Shown: piece after piece, positions 1 through 11,170 of the stretch | Layout: the number at the start of each line of letters is the position of its first letter | Numbering within the stretch: position 1 is the stretch's first letter | Assembly (NCBI RefSeq): GCF_021134715.1 | Contig: NC_060022.1 | Location: 2,547,001-2,611,000, forward strand | Direction: 5' to 3' | Length of the DNA stretch: 64,000 bases | Source: Daphnia pulex | Taxonomy: Eukaryota; Arthropoda; Branchiopoda; Diplostraca; Daphniidae | Notes under the pieces: model-generated | Told to the model about the DNA's origin: nothing | What the model saw: only the letters and a program-made list of their open reading frames with translations | Databases searched by the model: none | Made by a program: the position numbers and the translations under genes

Positions 1-185
1 AACATAAAATTCAATGTTGGGGATTGTGTTGCCTGTGGGCTATAATTTATAACGAAAAGTAGTATGGCCTCATAGTATTCACAGACTTTTGCTTAATTAC
101 AAGTTACAAACGGCAGCCAGGAAAAAAAAGTTTTTGCGTTCACTTTTCCCAATTATCAATTGACGTATTTATTATATAGTTTCAG

Positions 186-1295
186 TAAACCCGGCTTCCG
201 GCTTCACTGGAGATAACAACGAGCCATGCTACAGCACCGCATCTAGTGGAAAAGACGGAGGCATTTGCCTCCAAACGGTACGATCAATAGGAAGCCATTA
301 CTATTATATTTAATGAGAGTCTATCCAGATTGGATGAAAGAATTAAAGAGTTCATAATTTGTTATAATAAATGTGTTCTATTCAGGACTGCTGTGCTGGT
401 GCGACCTACATTTCTAACTTGTGTCCTGATTACCAGGCCAACGTGAAATGCTGCTACTCTTATAATTCGTGCAACACAAATGGTAAAATGCACCTTTATT
501 CATTTAAAGAGATTAACATTGAAAATAATGCAACTATTTGCTTTAGCCGTTTCTTGTCCGGCTGCTCAGGCTGTAGCTTGCGAAGTTTTGGGAATGCACG
601 AGAAAGGCCAGATTTACTTGAAAGGTGAGCACTTTGATGCTTCGGGCAACAATCCTTATGATGGAGCCAGCGCCTTATCCAACATCCGTGATACGTGCTA
701 CGGCAAACATGCCAAGCTATCCGCGTAAGTTAAAAAAAAAACCCATAAATATTGAGAAATGATTTTCAAAGTTCCTTTTTCGTTGACCAAAGCTACGGTA
801 ATGCTCCCGGAGGAAATGTTTGTCTGACAGCAAAGATGGTGACCAGCTTGCGTGATTATGCTCGCAACTATTACAACTCAAACGGTGTACCCATCGAGGT
901 ATATAATTTAATTTCTCTGCCGAAAATATGATCGTTCAAGACTTGAGTGGTTCTTCCAATAAAATTTAGGTCAATGCGTTGGCCGGATCAAGCCATTCCG
1001 CTACATCTTGGCACTACCAAGGAAACACTTTCGATGTTGGGTGCACTTACCCCACGTAAGTGCTCTAGTGTTACTCTTTCACACACGTATTTCTGATGAT
1101 CGCTGGTCTATTTACAGAAATCATTGCTCGGCTCTGACCACCTGGTGCCGCAATCAAAACCCCGTGGAATTGTGCTACCCTGGAAGTTCATGTGGAGGTT
1201 GGTGAACTATCGCGCACGTGCTAACGATTTGTCGATTTCTAAACATTTGTTTGTATTTTGCAGGTCACGAGACATGGGTCCACTGCGCTCATTAA
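186..1295 (+). CDS. Secreted Cys-rich protein with M15/Hedgehog-type zinc peptidase domain (5' partial)
   Basis: Seven exons are supported: 186-277, 386-482, 577-724, 793-898, 970-1055, 1118-1197 and 1264-1295 (TAA). All have AG/GT borders and matching phases. The first exon enters in phase 1, so the signal-peptide exon lies upstream or outside the window. The N-terminal part is a small cysteine module (EPCYST...GGICLQT, DCCAG, LCPDY...VKCC). The C-terminal part carries WHYQGNTFDVG, which fits the HxxGxxxD zinc motif, and HETWVHC, which fits the E-x-x-(W)-x-H motif, of the Hedgehog/D-Ala-D-Ala peptidase fold. By family this would be an extracellular zinc peptidase or amidase-like protein; the substrate is unknown. 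The exon 3 acceptor at 575-576 is preferred over the AG at 569-570, because the latter puts the exon in a frame that soon stops. The family assignment rests on motifs only. Confidence 0.72.
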
Positions 1296-1383
1296 AAGAA
1301 TTCAAGAAAAACACGCTGACTTTAACCAACTTTCCCCCTTTTTTCTGTAATTTGATAATGCAAAACTTCCTTTTCTTGGCCTG

Positions 1384-1389
1384 AATAAA
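1384..1389 (+). terminator. Poly(A) signal AATAAA of the M15-like gene
   Basis: AATAAA lies 89 bp after the stop codon at 1293-1295, in the position expected for 3' end formation of the upstream gene. Confidence 0.6.
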
Positions 1390-1681
1390 CGGTGCAAATA
1401 TTCTAGAACAGTTTTTGTGATAACACTAAAGATGAAAATTAATTTTCTTATTCTTATCGAAACACCGTATTAAAAAAAATTAATAAAAAAAAGACTGGCG
1501 TGGTTCTGAACGGATCGCTACATGGTTATAAGACTCAGATTTGTCAAGGGCTATTCAAACTTTATAAAATGTTGTTTCTCCAGAGGTTCCCATCCCGCCG
1601 TGGGTGGCGCTAGTATAAAAAATCACGTTTTTCTTTAATTACAATTAAACGATAAAATCAATCAAATGAAACAAAAATGTT

Positions 1682-1753
1682 TTCCCATACCGGGAATCGA
1701 ACCCGAGCCTCTTGGGTGAAAGCCAAGTATCCTAGCCACTAGACCATATGGGA
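1682..1753 (-). tRNA. tRNA-Glu (anticodon TTC)
   Basis: The minus strand folds as a 72-nt cloverleaf. The acceptor stem TCCCATA pairs with TATGGGA, the anticodon loop is CTTTCAC, and the T-arm contains GGTTCGAATCC. No intron is present. It is nearly identical to metazoan tRNA-Glu(UUC). The tRNA-Phe gene lies 8 bp upstream on the same strand. Confidence 0.96.
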
Positions 1754-1761
1754 TAAACTCT

Positions 1762-1834
1762 TGCCGAAACCCGGGATCGAACCAGGGACCTTTAGATCTT
1801 CAGTCTAACGCTCTCCCAACTGAGCTATTTCGGC
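1762..1834 (-). tRNA. tRNA-Phe (anticodon GAA)
   Basis: The minus strand gives a 73-nt cloverleaf. The acceptor stem GCCGAAA pairs with TTTCGGC, the D-arm has AGCTCAGTTGGGAGAGC, the anticodon loop is CTGAAGA and the T-arm has GGTTCGATCC. No intron is present. The promoter boxes (A and B) lie inside the gene, as usual for RNA polymerase III. Confidence 0.97.
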
Positions 1835-3240
1835 TTACAACAAGACCATTATTTTAGAATACCAATCGCCTTTAAAGGAAAAAAAGAAAAAACACAAACA
1901 TTTCATCTAGGGATCGCCAAAATGTCAACAACACAAACAAAATTGTTTTAGTTATCTTCAGACCTGTTAAGATTCTTTCAAAGAGAAAGTTTTTTAAAAG
2001 TGTAAACTGTAAAGTCAGAGTTACAACTACATTCAAGATTCAATGCATTTTGATTGTCAAGAGACAACTTATTTTTCTGAGGCATAAGTTCCTTTTTTGT
2101 TTGTAAATTTTAGCATTTTTTTCACGTACTCAACTACTCACGCCTATGAAATATCAGTTTTGCTATATAATCTATGCATAGTCTATTTATTGCTTACCTC
2201 CAGCCTCGAGAGTGCTGCATGTCTAACGAAGCGACTGTTGACTTTGCCAGCATGTTCCACTTCAATAGTTTCATTCAAGTTTCTCTGCACACAAGCTGCA
2301 ATTATTAAATTTGTGATTTTGAGCTTGTTCAAAGTCCACGAACTTTTACACCAAAATTAGTAATTTTATCAAAGGCTTAGCTTTGAACCTTTTGATGTCG
2401 ATAATTTCTTTCGTAATGAATACAAACTCTTGAGTTGCATCTGTAACCTACAACATTGAACACTGATAATTTTCCTGAAAAATTTTAAAGAATATTAAGC
2501 TGAGAAAGACGTGCTAATTTAATGGAACAAATAAAATAACACGTTGCATTTTTGGGACATAAACTGATAACATATCAGATCATTGGATATATTATTTTAC
2601 AAATGTCACAAAGTTGGTGGATATATTTGATTATGAATAGCTGCGAAAAATGATAATAATTGGGAAATTAGTGGGACACGAAGGTACAGAAACGTAGAAG
2701 GAACGGAGACAACGGCAACAACGTCAATTCCAGAACTAAACAATGCTGATGGGGGATCACACCAAGTCTGTGCCGAAAATGCCAAAAACACCCAAAATGA
2801 CAAATGTGGGTAACATCACAGACTAATACGTGTGAAAAACAAAAGAAAAAAAGACAAATTTCACGTATCTAAATGGAAGGAAGGTGGAAAAATAAACTGC
2901 TGTACGTCAAAATACGGACAAGAGAAATTGAATGTTACGTAAATGCTTGACTGAAAGTTTGGAGGGATCTGCTGAGTCGACTGGAATCTGGAACAGAACT
3001 GCCCAAAGGCTCTCTCCTTGGCGTTTGTAACAACAAAAGAAATTCTTTTTATAGGCGAGTCGACTCGACTCGCGCACAAAGGAATTGTGATGAGCAATGT
3101 TTTATCCCCAAAATTACTTGTAGAATCCATCATCTTTGGCCATCTGCTGGAACTCATTTCGTAATTGCACCCTTTGTTACAAACTTCTCTTGGCTATTAA
3201 ACGAAAGGATTCAAGGAACCTGCCCATCTTTCGTCTAATC
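1835..3240. other. Intergenic stretch and probable 3' UTR of the lipophorin receptor
   Basis: No conserved ORF is seen. The part next to 3241 is probably the 3' UTR of the minus-strand receptor gene; minus-strand AATAAA-like sequence occurs near 2185. Short ORFs here (for example 2097-2360) have biased hydrophobic composition typical of AT-rich non-coding DNA. Confidence 0.4.
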
Positions 3241-6200
3241 TCAAACGTATTCGTTGGTGCCTGGATGGTTGAGCGGCTCCACCTCCGGTGCTGACGGCTT
3301 AGACCGCCCCGACGGCGGGTTCTTGGACAGAGCAAACTTGTCCTCTGTCGTCTTTCTGTAAACGGGATTATCAAAGTTCATACTCGTCGCGTTCCGCAGC
3401 ACAACATGTCGGTAGACGAAGAAACCCACCTAAGTTGTTTTTAAAAATAAGCATCGCATTAGTGTTATGACTTGTGATTCACGGAGTCACGAAAAGACTT
3501 GGTTACCAGGGCGACAACTAACAGCAAAGCGACGACACTACCAATTACCAATCCGGTAATGGTTCCAGAGTCGTTGGTCAGGGAATGAGTTGCTTCCTCA
3601 GAAATAGACGTCAATAATGTATCGTTCATCGTTTTCGACTCTAAAAATACCAAAGGGTTTTAATATCATTTTCGTGTAACTAAAAAATCGATAAAAAATA
3701 TTGCACTTTACCTGTACTTGTAGTTGATGTTGTCGTTGAAGCATTGCGAGCTAGTAAATGAGCTGTAATGGAAAAAGAGGTGTTTTAAATTCATTCATAA
3801 AATTACACAGCACTCAATTTCAAGTGGAAACTTACTTTCAACGCAATTAAGTCCGTCGTCCAACATCTGAAAGTTGTCTGGACAAGCGCAGGATATCTTA
3901 GCCGAGCGGTCATTGATCTGAGGGGCTGGCAAGCATAGATGGGAGCAACGGCCGTTGAAGGGCATACAGTGATTGGGTCCACCGGGCTGGCGATAGGAAT
4001 GATAAACGTGCACTACCATGGGCAGCTGTGACTGAATGTCAATTGAATCGTAAGATGAGTGAGGAGATATATATTGCGTTATAATGGATTTCATACCGAA
4101 TGCGTCTGAGTGACTGAAGTGGCATTTTTGCCATTGAACTTGTTGGCTCGCATGATGGTTCGATGATCCCAATCCGACCAGTAGATCCAATCTTCGAATA
4201 CAGTGACGGAAAATGGGTGGCTAATGGCCGGACCGGCGGCAAGCACCACGCGTCTGTTGGATCCATCGTAGTTGCAACTGCCGATCATATTCATTTTGGC
4301 GTCGACCCAAAAGAGTCGTCTATCAACTCGATCCAGCGTGATACCGTTGGGCCACTTGATGTGTGAATCAATCAGCACCTGCCTGTGAGTGCCGTCGAGG
4401 CCAGAGCGTTCAATGCGCGAGGCTCCGCCCCAGTCGGACCAATAGAGCCAGCCCTCCAAAGGATCAACGGCGATGGATCTTGGCTGCTGGAGCCCTTCCG
4501 TCAGCAATGTCTTTCGGAATCCACCTTCCAAGTCAGACACTTGAATGGAAGATACCAGCGACTCTTTGGATGAGTCGGTCCAATACAAATGGCGATAGAT
4601 CCAGTCGACTGCCAGCCCGTCGGCTTTGACAACGTGGCCCGAAGCCACAACCGCTTTAGTTTCACCCTCATCGATCGGGGCTTTGTAAATCCGCCTGTCA
4701 TTGATATCACTCCAATACAGCATGCCACTCTCGAAATGAAAGTCGAGTGCTGTTGAACTGCGCGTCTCGTTGACAATGGACGTCAAATCCCGACGGTCGA
4801 GAGAGAAGCGGCGGATATCCGTCCCGTGGGTGAAGAGCAACGCCGAATGTCCTTCATTAGCTTTGCAATGCGTTCGGTCGTGCGGATCGCGGGTATAACC
4901 CGTAAGACACTCGCACTTGAAACTGCCTTTTTCATTGATGCACGTCTGCGAGCACGTTCCTGGCTCCAGGCACTCGTCCACATCTACAAAAGAAAAACAA
5001 AGAAAGGGTGTGTGTTTTTCTCTACTGTTTCTAAATGATCCCACACGAGAGATAAAAAGAGGTACTAACCAACACAAGTCGAGTTGTCTGAGAGCGTGTA
5101 ACCAGGATGACACCCACACCGGAATCCCCAAGTCGTATCTGTGCAAGTGTGCATACATCCGCCATTGTTGATGGAGCACTCATTAACGCTGCATTTGCCT
5201 TTGGGTTCGTCCTGCCATTGACCGCAATCGTCGACTCCATCGCAGACCTTGTCGAGGCCGATGCACATTCCACCGCCGCAATCAAATTCGCTCTCAGGGT
5301 TACAGCCCGTGGAGATTGTGCCTATTTTTTTGTTAACGTTATCACTCGTAATTAAATTCCAGAGAAAAAAGAAAAATACCATTGCAAGACGTTTCGTCGG
5401 ACGTGTCGTTGCATTCAGCGGCACCACTACACTGCAAATGACCCGGAATACATTCGCCGTCATCACAGCGGAACTGATCCGGTCGGCAGGTGGATGGAGA
5501 GCAATTACGTTCGTCGGATCCATCTGGGCAATCGCTATCCCCGTCACACTGCCATCTGTTAACAATTAAATGTATAAGTTATGGGAAATGCCTGATTAAC
5601 TACACAAGTTATGTAATTCTTACGAAGAGTGGATGCAGTCAATTCCGTTCAGGCACTGAAATTCTTGTGCGTTACACTGATTAGTTCCATTGAGTGCCGA
5701 TGACGGGCAATCCTGAACATTTCCATTATTATTAATAATGAGATATAATCATTACGTGGGTGGGAGAATATAAAAAGAAATAGTTATTACCGCTTCGTCC
5801 GATCCGTTAGAGCAGTCAACAAAGCCATCGCATTTCCTCTTGTTGGGAATACAGACATTATCACCGCAATTGAAATTATTGTCTGGTGGACAAGAGTCTT
5901 CCGGGCAGTGGTCACCTTCATCGGAATTATCGCCACAGTCATCCTGTCCGTCACAGAACCACCTTTTCTGGATGCATCGACCGTTGGCGCAAGTGAATTC
6001 ATCCGTCGTGCAATTGACATCTGCAAAACAGGAATTTCATATAAATTTAAATGTGAGATTTCATGGAATGTCTTTTGTTCTTTTTCCTTTTCATTCTCTT
6101 TATTTGATCAAGGCTTCTAAGAATTTGCGTCGGTAATCAAGACGCGGAATGAGTCGGGTGGAGGGGGGCTGATCTCATTTCTTATCTCGAGCGACAGCCG

Positions 6201-8600
6201 GAGGTATTAAATTTCTCTCTACTCGACTGGAAATACGATTGGCTCTTAACGAGTTCGTGTCTACTTGAGTGACTCTCTCCAAAGGCCTGTTGCGAGAGAG
6301 AACAATCGAATTGTGTGTCCCAAGTGCAAATTATTCCACTCCGGCAACTATCACCCGACGATGACTGGGCCGGGTGGGCCGCCCATCTATTCCATTTTTG
6401 ATGGTTGCCGAAAAAACACCCTCTGTGGAGAAAATGACTTACTGCATCCTTCCTCGTCCGTCCCGTCGGAGCAATCGGCATTTTTGTCACAGATCCACGA
6501 CAGCGGGATACATTCACCGACCCGGTTCTTGCAGGCAAACTGCTCCTCGGTACATTTTTTGATTTCTACAGGAAGTAGAAAAGAAATTTATCACACACGC
6601 ACAAAGATCAATAAATCAATAATCGATTACATCAATAACAATTCAATCTAATCAAAAAGACAAATAGTGCGGAAAATACAACGTACCGCATTTGGTCGGA
6701 TCCTCGTCGCTGCGATCCTCGCAATCGTTTTCTCCGTCGCACTGCCTGTAGAGAGAAACGCGAATCGATGATTAATGTCGAGGTCGAAACTTGTTATCAT
6801 TGCACAAGGGCCGAGGTTCTAGTTAATTATATATAGCTTACCATCGCAGCGGTATGCAGCGCGGGCCGGACGAACACTGGAACTCGGTATCGGCGCAATG
6901 GACTGACCCTGTTTAAAAAGAGAGAAGGTTGGCAATTAATCAAGTAGGTCACTCAAATATATACGCACACTCCACAGCTTCCTCTAAAAACAATTTGAGT
7001 GTACAGGAATTGGCGTCTTATAGCAAGGTGGTTGTCAGGGCAAGCCGGAATGAAATCAGACAGCCGGAAAATGATCCTGCAAGGATGCAGTGCGGAAAAC
7101 TTTAAGCCGACTTTGATGAGAGGAACTTGGAGGATCGTTTTTTTAAGAGACGGTTATTTATTTTATGAGTCCAGGTCCCCCCTCCACTCCACTCCATTTC
7201 AAAACTCGTCGCATAATCACGACGCGGATTGACTCGGCGTCGGGAACCAATAGAAATGAAGCTATCAATCATCCCACGTTGAAGCCAGACCAATGAGAAT
7301 AGACTGTGACGTCATCGACAGATGGCAATCGTTCGTTCACGCGGTCTTTTTCAATAGTCCCACGAAAGCCGCTATTGATGGTAAAACATGGTCCTTTCCC
7401 GATATCCCCCCCCGCTCTATTCAATAACGCCTCTCATCACGGGTGGTGAGAGATCCTTCCTTGTTGATGGAAACGTTCAAAAGAATTCCCCCTTAATCTA
7501 ACAGACGGTAACGGCCTCGGCCTGATCAAAAGAAACGATCGCGCAACTGGATTCTAAAATAGCTTCCAGCGGAAATATCTAAAAATCTCGTCATGTCAAA
7601 AATATTGCATGCTGTCGTCTGATGTAAAAAATTTAAAAATTCATGATTGGTCAGGACATGACCAGACTAGTAAAGTGAACCAGAAAAAAGGGTTACGCCG
7701 GAATCATCGATTTTTCCACTCTCGACTCTTCAATATAAACGACGCTGTATTTAATAGCATAAAGAGCCCTTGAACTACACACGCCATTTAAATACATGTT
7801 AAGGCTAATGGTAGTACCCTGTGATCTATCAGCGGTTGTTATATGTTATCCTACTCTGGTGTGATTGAATTTCCGTTACGGTCTCAAGAGTCTCTTTCGC
7901 GCCACGATGAAACAGGTTCCAGTGCTCATGGAACTCTCACACAAAAAGTGGGACCATCCCCCAACCGACCAATTCAGTGTTGGGAACACGGCCCTATTGT
8001 GGAAATACTGCATCCTCATTGGTCTGAAAAAGAACCGCGCCACTATCTCACCACCACCAAAAAATATATACAAGGGAAAAAGAAAAGTAAGAACCGTTTT
8101 TGTAACGAACTGACGGATGGAATACTAAAGACCCCTCCCATCTAATGCCTTTTTTTCCCTATGGACAATTCAAAAAACCCTTTAGGCGGTGGAATGAGTT
8201 TCGGCAACCTGACGCCGGCTTAATCTTTTCCTCCCCATGATGACATGGAAAAGTGTAGAAAAATGCCGGTATTAAATGAAAGGCAGGAAATGTAATTCCC
8301 CGTGACGTAAAATAAGACGTCAGATTACTCACCACGGCAATGTTCGTTTTCGTCTGATGAGTCATCACAGTCGTTTTCGCCATCACACGACCACGAGAAG
8401 GGAATGCATCGTCCAGAGGCGCATTCAAACTGATGCGAAGCACAAACCTCACCTGTTCGAATGCCAATTGAACAATGTTTAATCAATGGAGAAATAGACG
8501 GAAAATAAAACATGAATTACGTACCGGCCAACCCAGATTTCAGACATAAAAAGAACAGAAAAGTAATCAATAATGTGGTATGGCCACGATGGTCCAACAT
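3241..8600 (-). CDS. LpR: LDL receptor family protein, lipophorin receptor/VLDLR-like
   Basis: Fourteen coding exons: 8525-8600, 8333-8452, 6842-6908, 6687-6745, 6443-6565, 5791-6020, 5624-5712, 5380-5555, 5070-5321, 4097-4983, 3836-4031, 3712-3762, 3507-3640, 3241-3429. They sum to 2,649 nt (882 aa). Domain order: signal peptide (about 1-25); eight LDLa repeats with CDGxxDCxDxSDE calcium motifs; two EGF modules ([10 protein letters not shown], then calcium-type [11 protein letters not shown]); a beta-propeller with YWSD/YWTD/FWVD blades in one 887-nt exon; a third EGF module; a short Thr/Ser-rich stalk (exon 3712-3762); one transmembrane helix; and a tail with the FDNPVY clathrin-internalisation motif. 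Eight LDLa repeats fit arthropod lipophorin receptors and vertebrate VLDLR, so the expected role is endocytic uptake of lipoprotein. Intron 2 is 1.4 kb; the others are short. Confidence 0.95.
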
Positions 8601-11170
8601 GATTTGTCTAATCCTCAATGCCAATGTCCAATGTGAAAATTCTGTTGCAACCAGACACACACGTCACGTGATGTTGTGTGTCCTTCTAGTAGGATTTATA
8701 ACACTCGATTATTTTTTTTCGCCAAAGCCTTGATTCAATTACGAAATTGAGACCGTCACACATACACACACACACACCAGAAAACTATAATCTAATCAAA
8801 AACTAAATTTGAATCAACAACTAATTTTGGGGCTTTTTCTTTTTACTTCTTCTAAAGGTGGCCGCCGGGAGACGTAGCAGACGAACGACCGATTTCTAGG
8901 GCAGTCGAGTTAGTACTGAGCCTCTTGCCAGTGGCCAGTGACGTGGATGGTGGTGGGGGGGGGGGGGGGGGGGGTTTATTTCAAAAAGAGGTTCTCCCAC
9001 TGTGCAGTAGGTGCGCATAGCAGACGACGCGCGCAATGCTAAAAGATTTTTTTAAAAATGGTGAAATGGAAAACACCACAGGGGAATATATAAAAATCAA
9101 ATCTTGGAAATGGTGGGTGTGTCTCTGTTATTTTTCGTTCAAATAAGAAAATATATGATAAAAAAAGGCTTCTTTGGCATTGGCCGACTTTTGGGAGAGT
9201 GTGTATCGAGATATTAGTTTGAAAGTCGGGGATTCGGCAACTTTTTTTTTTTCGTGCAAGTTGAGCACGCGCGCCAGGCGACACTTCAACGGGAATCAAA
9301 ATAAATGTTTCTTGAAAAATCCCACTCTACTACATAGCCAAGTCCGAAATCAAATTGTACAAAAAGGAAAGATATTTTATCATTTTTTTTAACTTACTGC
9401 GTCAAATAAAAAAAAACCCCGGGCGTGAACGTGAAATGTGCGTAGTACAACACGAATTTCTCTAGTATTATAAATTTTTTTTTATTCCAATTTTTTAAAA
9501 AGTTGTTCCAATTAAATAACGCCAAGAAAGAAAAAAAAACGAGTCTGGGGTGTAGGCTACTAGTTTGACTGCGTTCCATTTATGATAATGACATGATCAC
9601 ATGACTCTCGATGAAGAGGAAACGTTCCATTTTCATTCCATCTCCTTTTTTTACAGTATATACGCCAATGCTGGTCGAGTTCACTTCAAGCCTCGGCTTT
9701 CCCGTCTTTGTTAGATCCTCTCAAGACACACATTAAAGTCCGAATGCAATAATCAGCAGCAGCAGCAGCACGGCAAATACGAGCGTCTCTTAGGAGCAGT
9801 TTGGGTGGGTGGGCGAAGAGCTGTTTGAGTGTGAGCAGCAGCTCTGGCCATTGTGGGGATAGTCCACACATACACTATATATACTTCTAATTCTCTCTGC
9901 TCTTTTGTTCTCCTTTTTAAGCTCTGTTTACCGATGGTCCGTCCGGCTCTGTGTGCGTCTACCCCGAAAAAAGCCCTACAAGTCACGAACGCATCGAACC
10001 ACCTAGGTACGATCAATTGCAGACGAAAAACGAGTGTCGACTGGGTGTAAATCGTTTCATTTTTCTTTTTCGGAAGAAAGCTAGATATTATGTTATAATA
10101 TCCATTCGAGATGAAATCATGGTGTCTACATCTACACCATTTTTAAGGAGAAATGGAGGATAAATTGGAGTGTTTCTTCGTAGGCTACGCGTTACGCCGA
10201 CTCAGTGGAGCGTGACACTGACAAGGCGGCGCTTCCGCTGGCGTCATATGTCTTGTCAGGGATATATATATACACGCCCAAGCTTTTCGTTATGGCCAAA
10301 CTCTGTATGTAGCATATATATAATATCCGCTTACTTTTAGTACGAAAAAAAATAAAAAGATAAAGAAATCAACCAGCACTCTGTCCGGCCCTTCCATTAT
10401 GATACAGTAAATATTGATGTGCCATGTTACATCTTTGTGTGTACATCATTGTGTGTGTGTGTTTTTTCTTCTCAACTCCCCCTCACGTCTCTTTCTGCAT
10501 GAAATCTGTCAATAGTCGACGAACCGGCAAAACGCGTCCGACCGATATGTAGAGAGATGGAAAATGTATGCAGAAGGAGCTAGGAATCTAAAAAAAAGTC
10601 AAACAAAAGCAAACAATCCAAACGAAATAAATAAAACGGGAGAGAGAAAAGAAAAAGAAAAATACATATCTACTCCCTTTCGTCTTCTGGATCTCCAATT
10701 TTCCATGGCTTATATATACGTTAAAGTCCCTTTGTGGCTGCGCGCAACATCGATCCATCCGGTGTATAGTGTATAGACCTCCCCGGAGGAGGCATTTAAT
10801 CATCAAAAAAGAAAACGATTCCATCTCTCTCTCTTTCTCCATAGCTCGTCGTCTATTATAATTCTCTCCTCCATTTCTGTTTCTTCACTTTTCTCCGTAA
10901 ATCTCGCGGGACTCTAATTTGAGAAGAAGAAGAAGAAAGATACGACGAAACTACAAAATACACGTGTGTACAATCAAAAGTTAAAATAATGTATATTGTT
11001 TTTTCTTGTTTTTTTTTTGTTTAGGGATGTAATGTGTGTGTGTGTGTGTGTGCGTGCTATACAGAAACGGGGAAACGGACGACAACGCCATCTCTGAGCG
11101 GGAAATGTTAGTCCATTTTTGTTCTAAAAACAACAACAAAAAATGCGTTTCAAAACGGGGAAACGGCAAA
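8601..11170. other. Intergenic region between the LpR start and the 3' end of the orphan receptor
   Basis: No credible coding exon was found on either strand. The LpR promoter should lie within the first kilobase. The stretch contains CA repeats (about 8760-8778), a 20-G run (8955-8974), AT-rich low-complexity DNA, CAG/CTG-like runs near 9757-9770 and a TG repeat at about 11035-11051. Its distal part is presumably the 3' UTR of the minus-strand gene ending at 11171. Confidence 0.5.
8955..8974. repeat. Homopolymer run of 20 G
   Basis: Uninterrupted poly(G) of about 20 bases within GGTGGTGGGG context, roughly 350 bp upstream of the LpR start codon. The exact length is prone to sequencing error. 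Confidence 0.85.

Noticed and set aside
571..628. Use of the first AG (569-570) as acceptor for exon 3 of the M15-like gene
   Set aside because: The phase inherited from exon 2 then runs into a stop after about 20 codons. The AG at 575-576 restores the conserved frame.
2097..2360. 87-codon plus-strand ORF after the tRNA genes
   Set aside because: Low-complexity hydrophobic composition, no splice partners, no recognisable motif, and it lies in AT-rich probable 3' UTR DNA.
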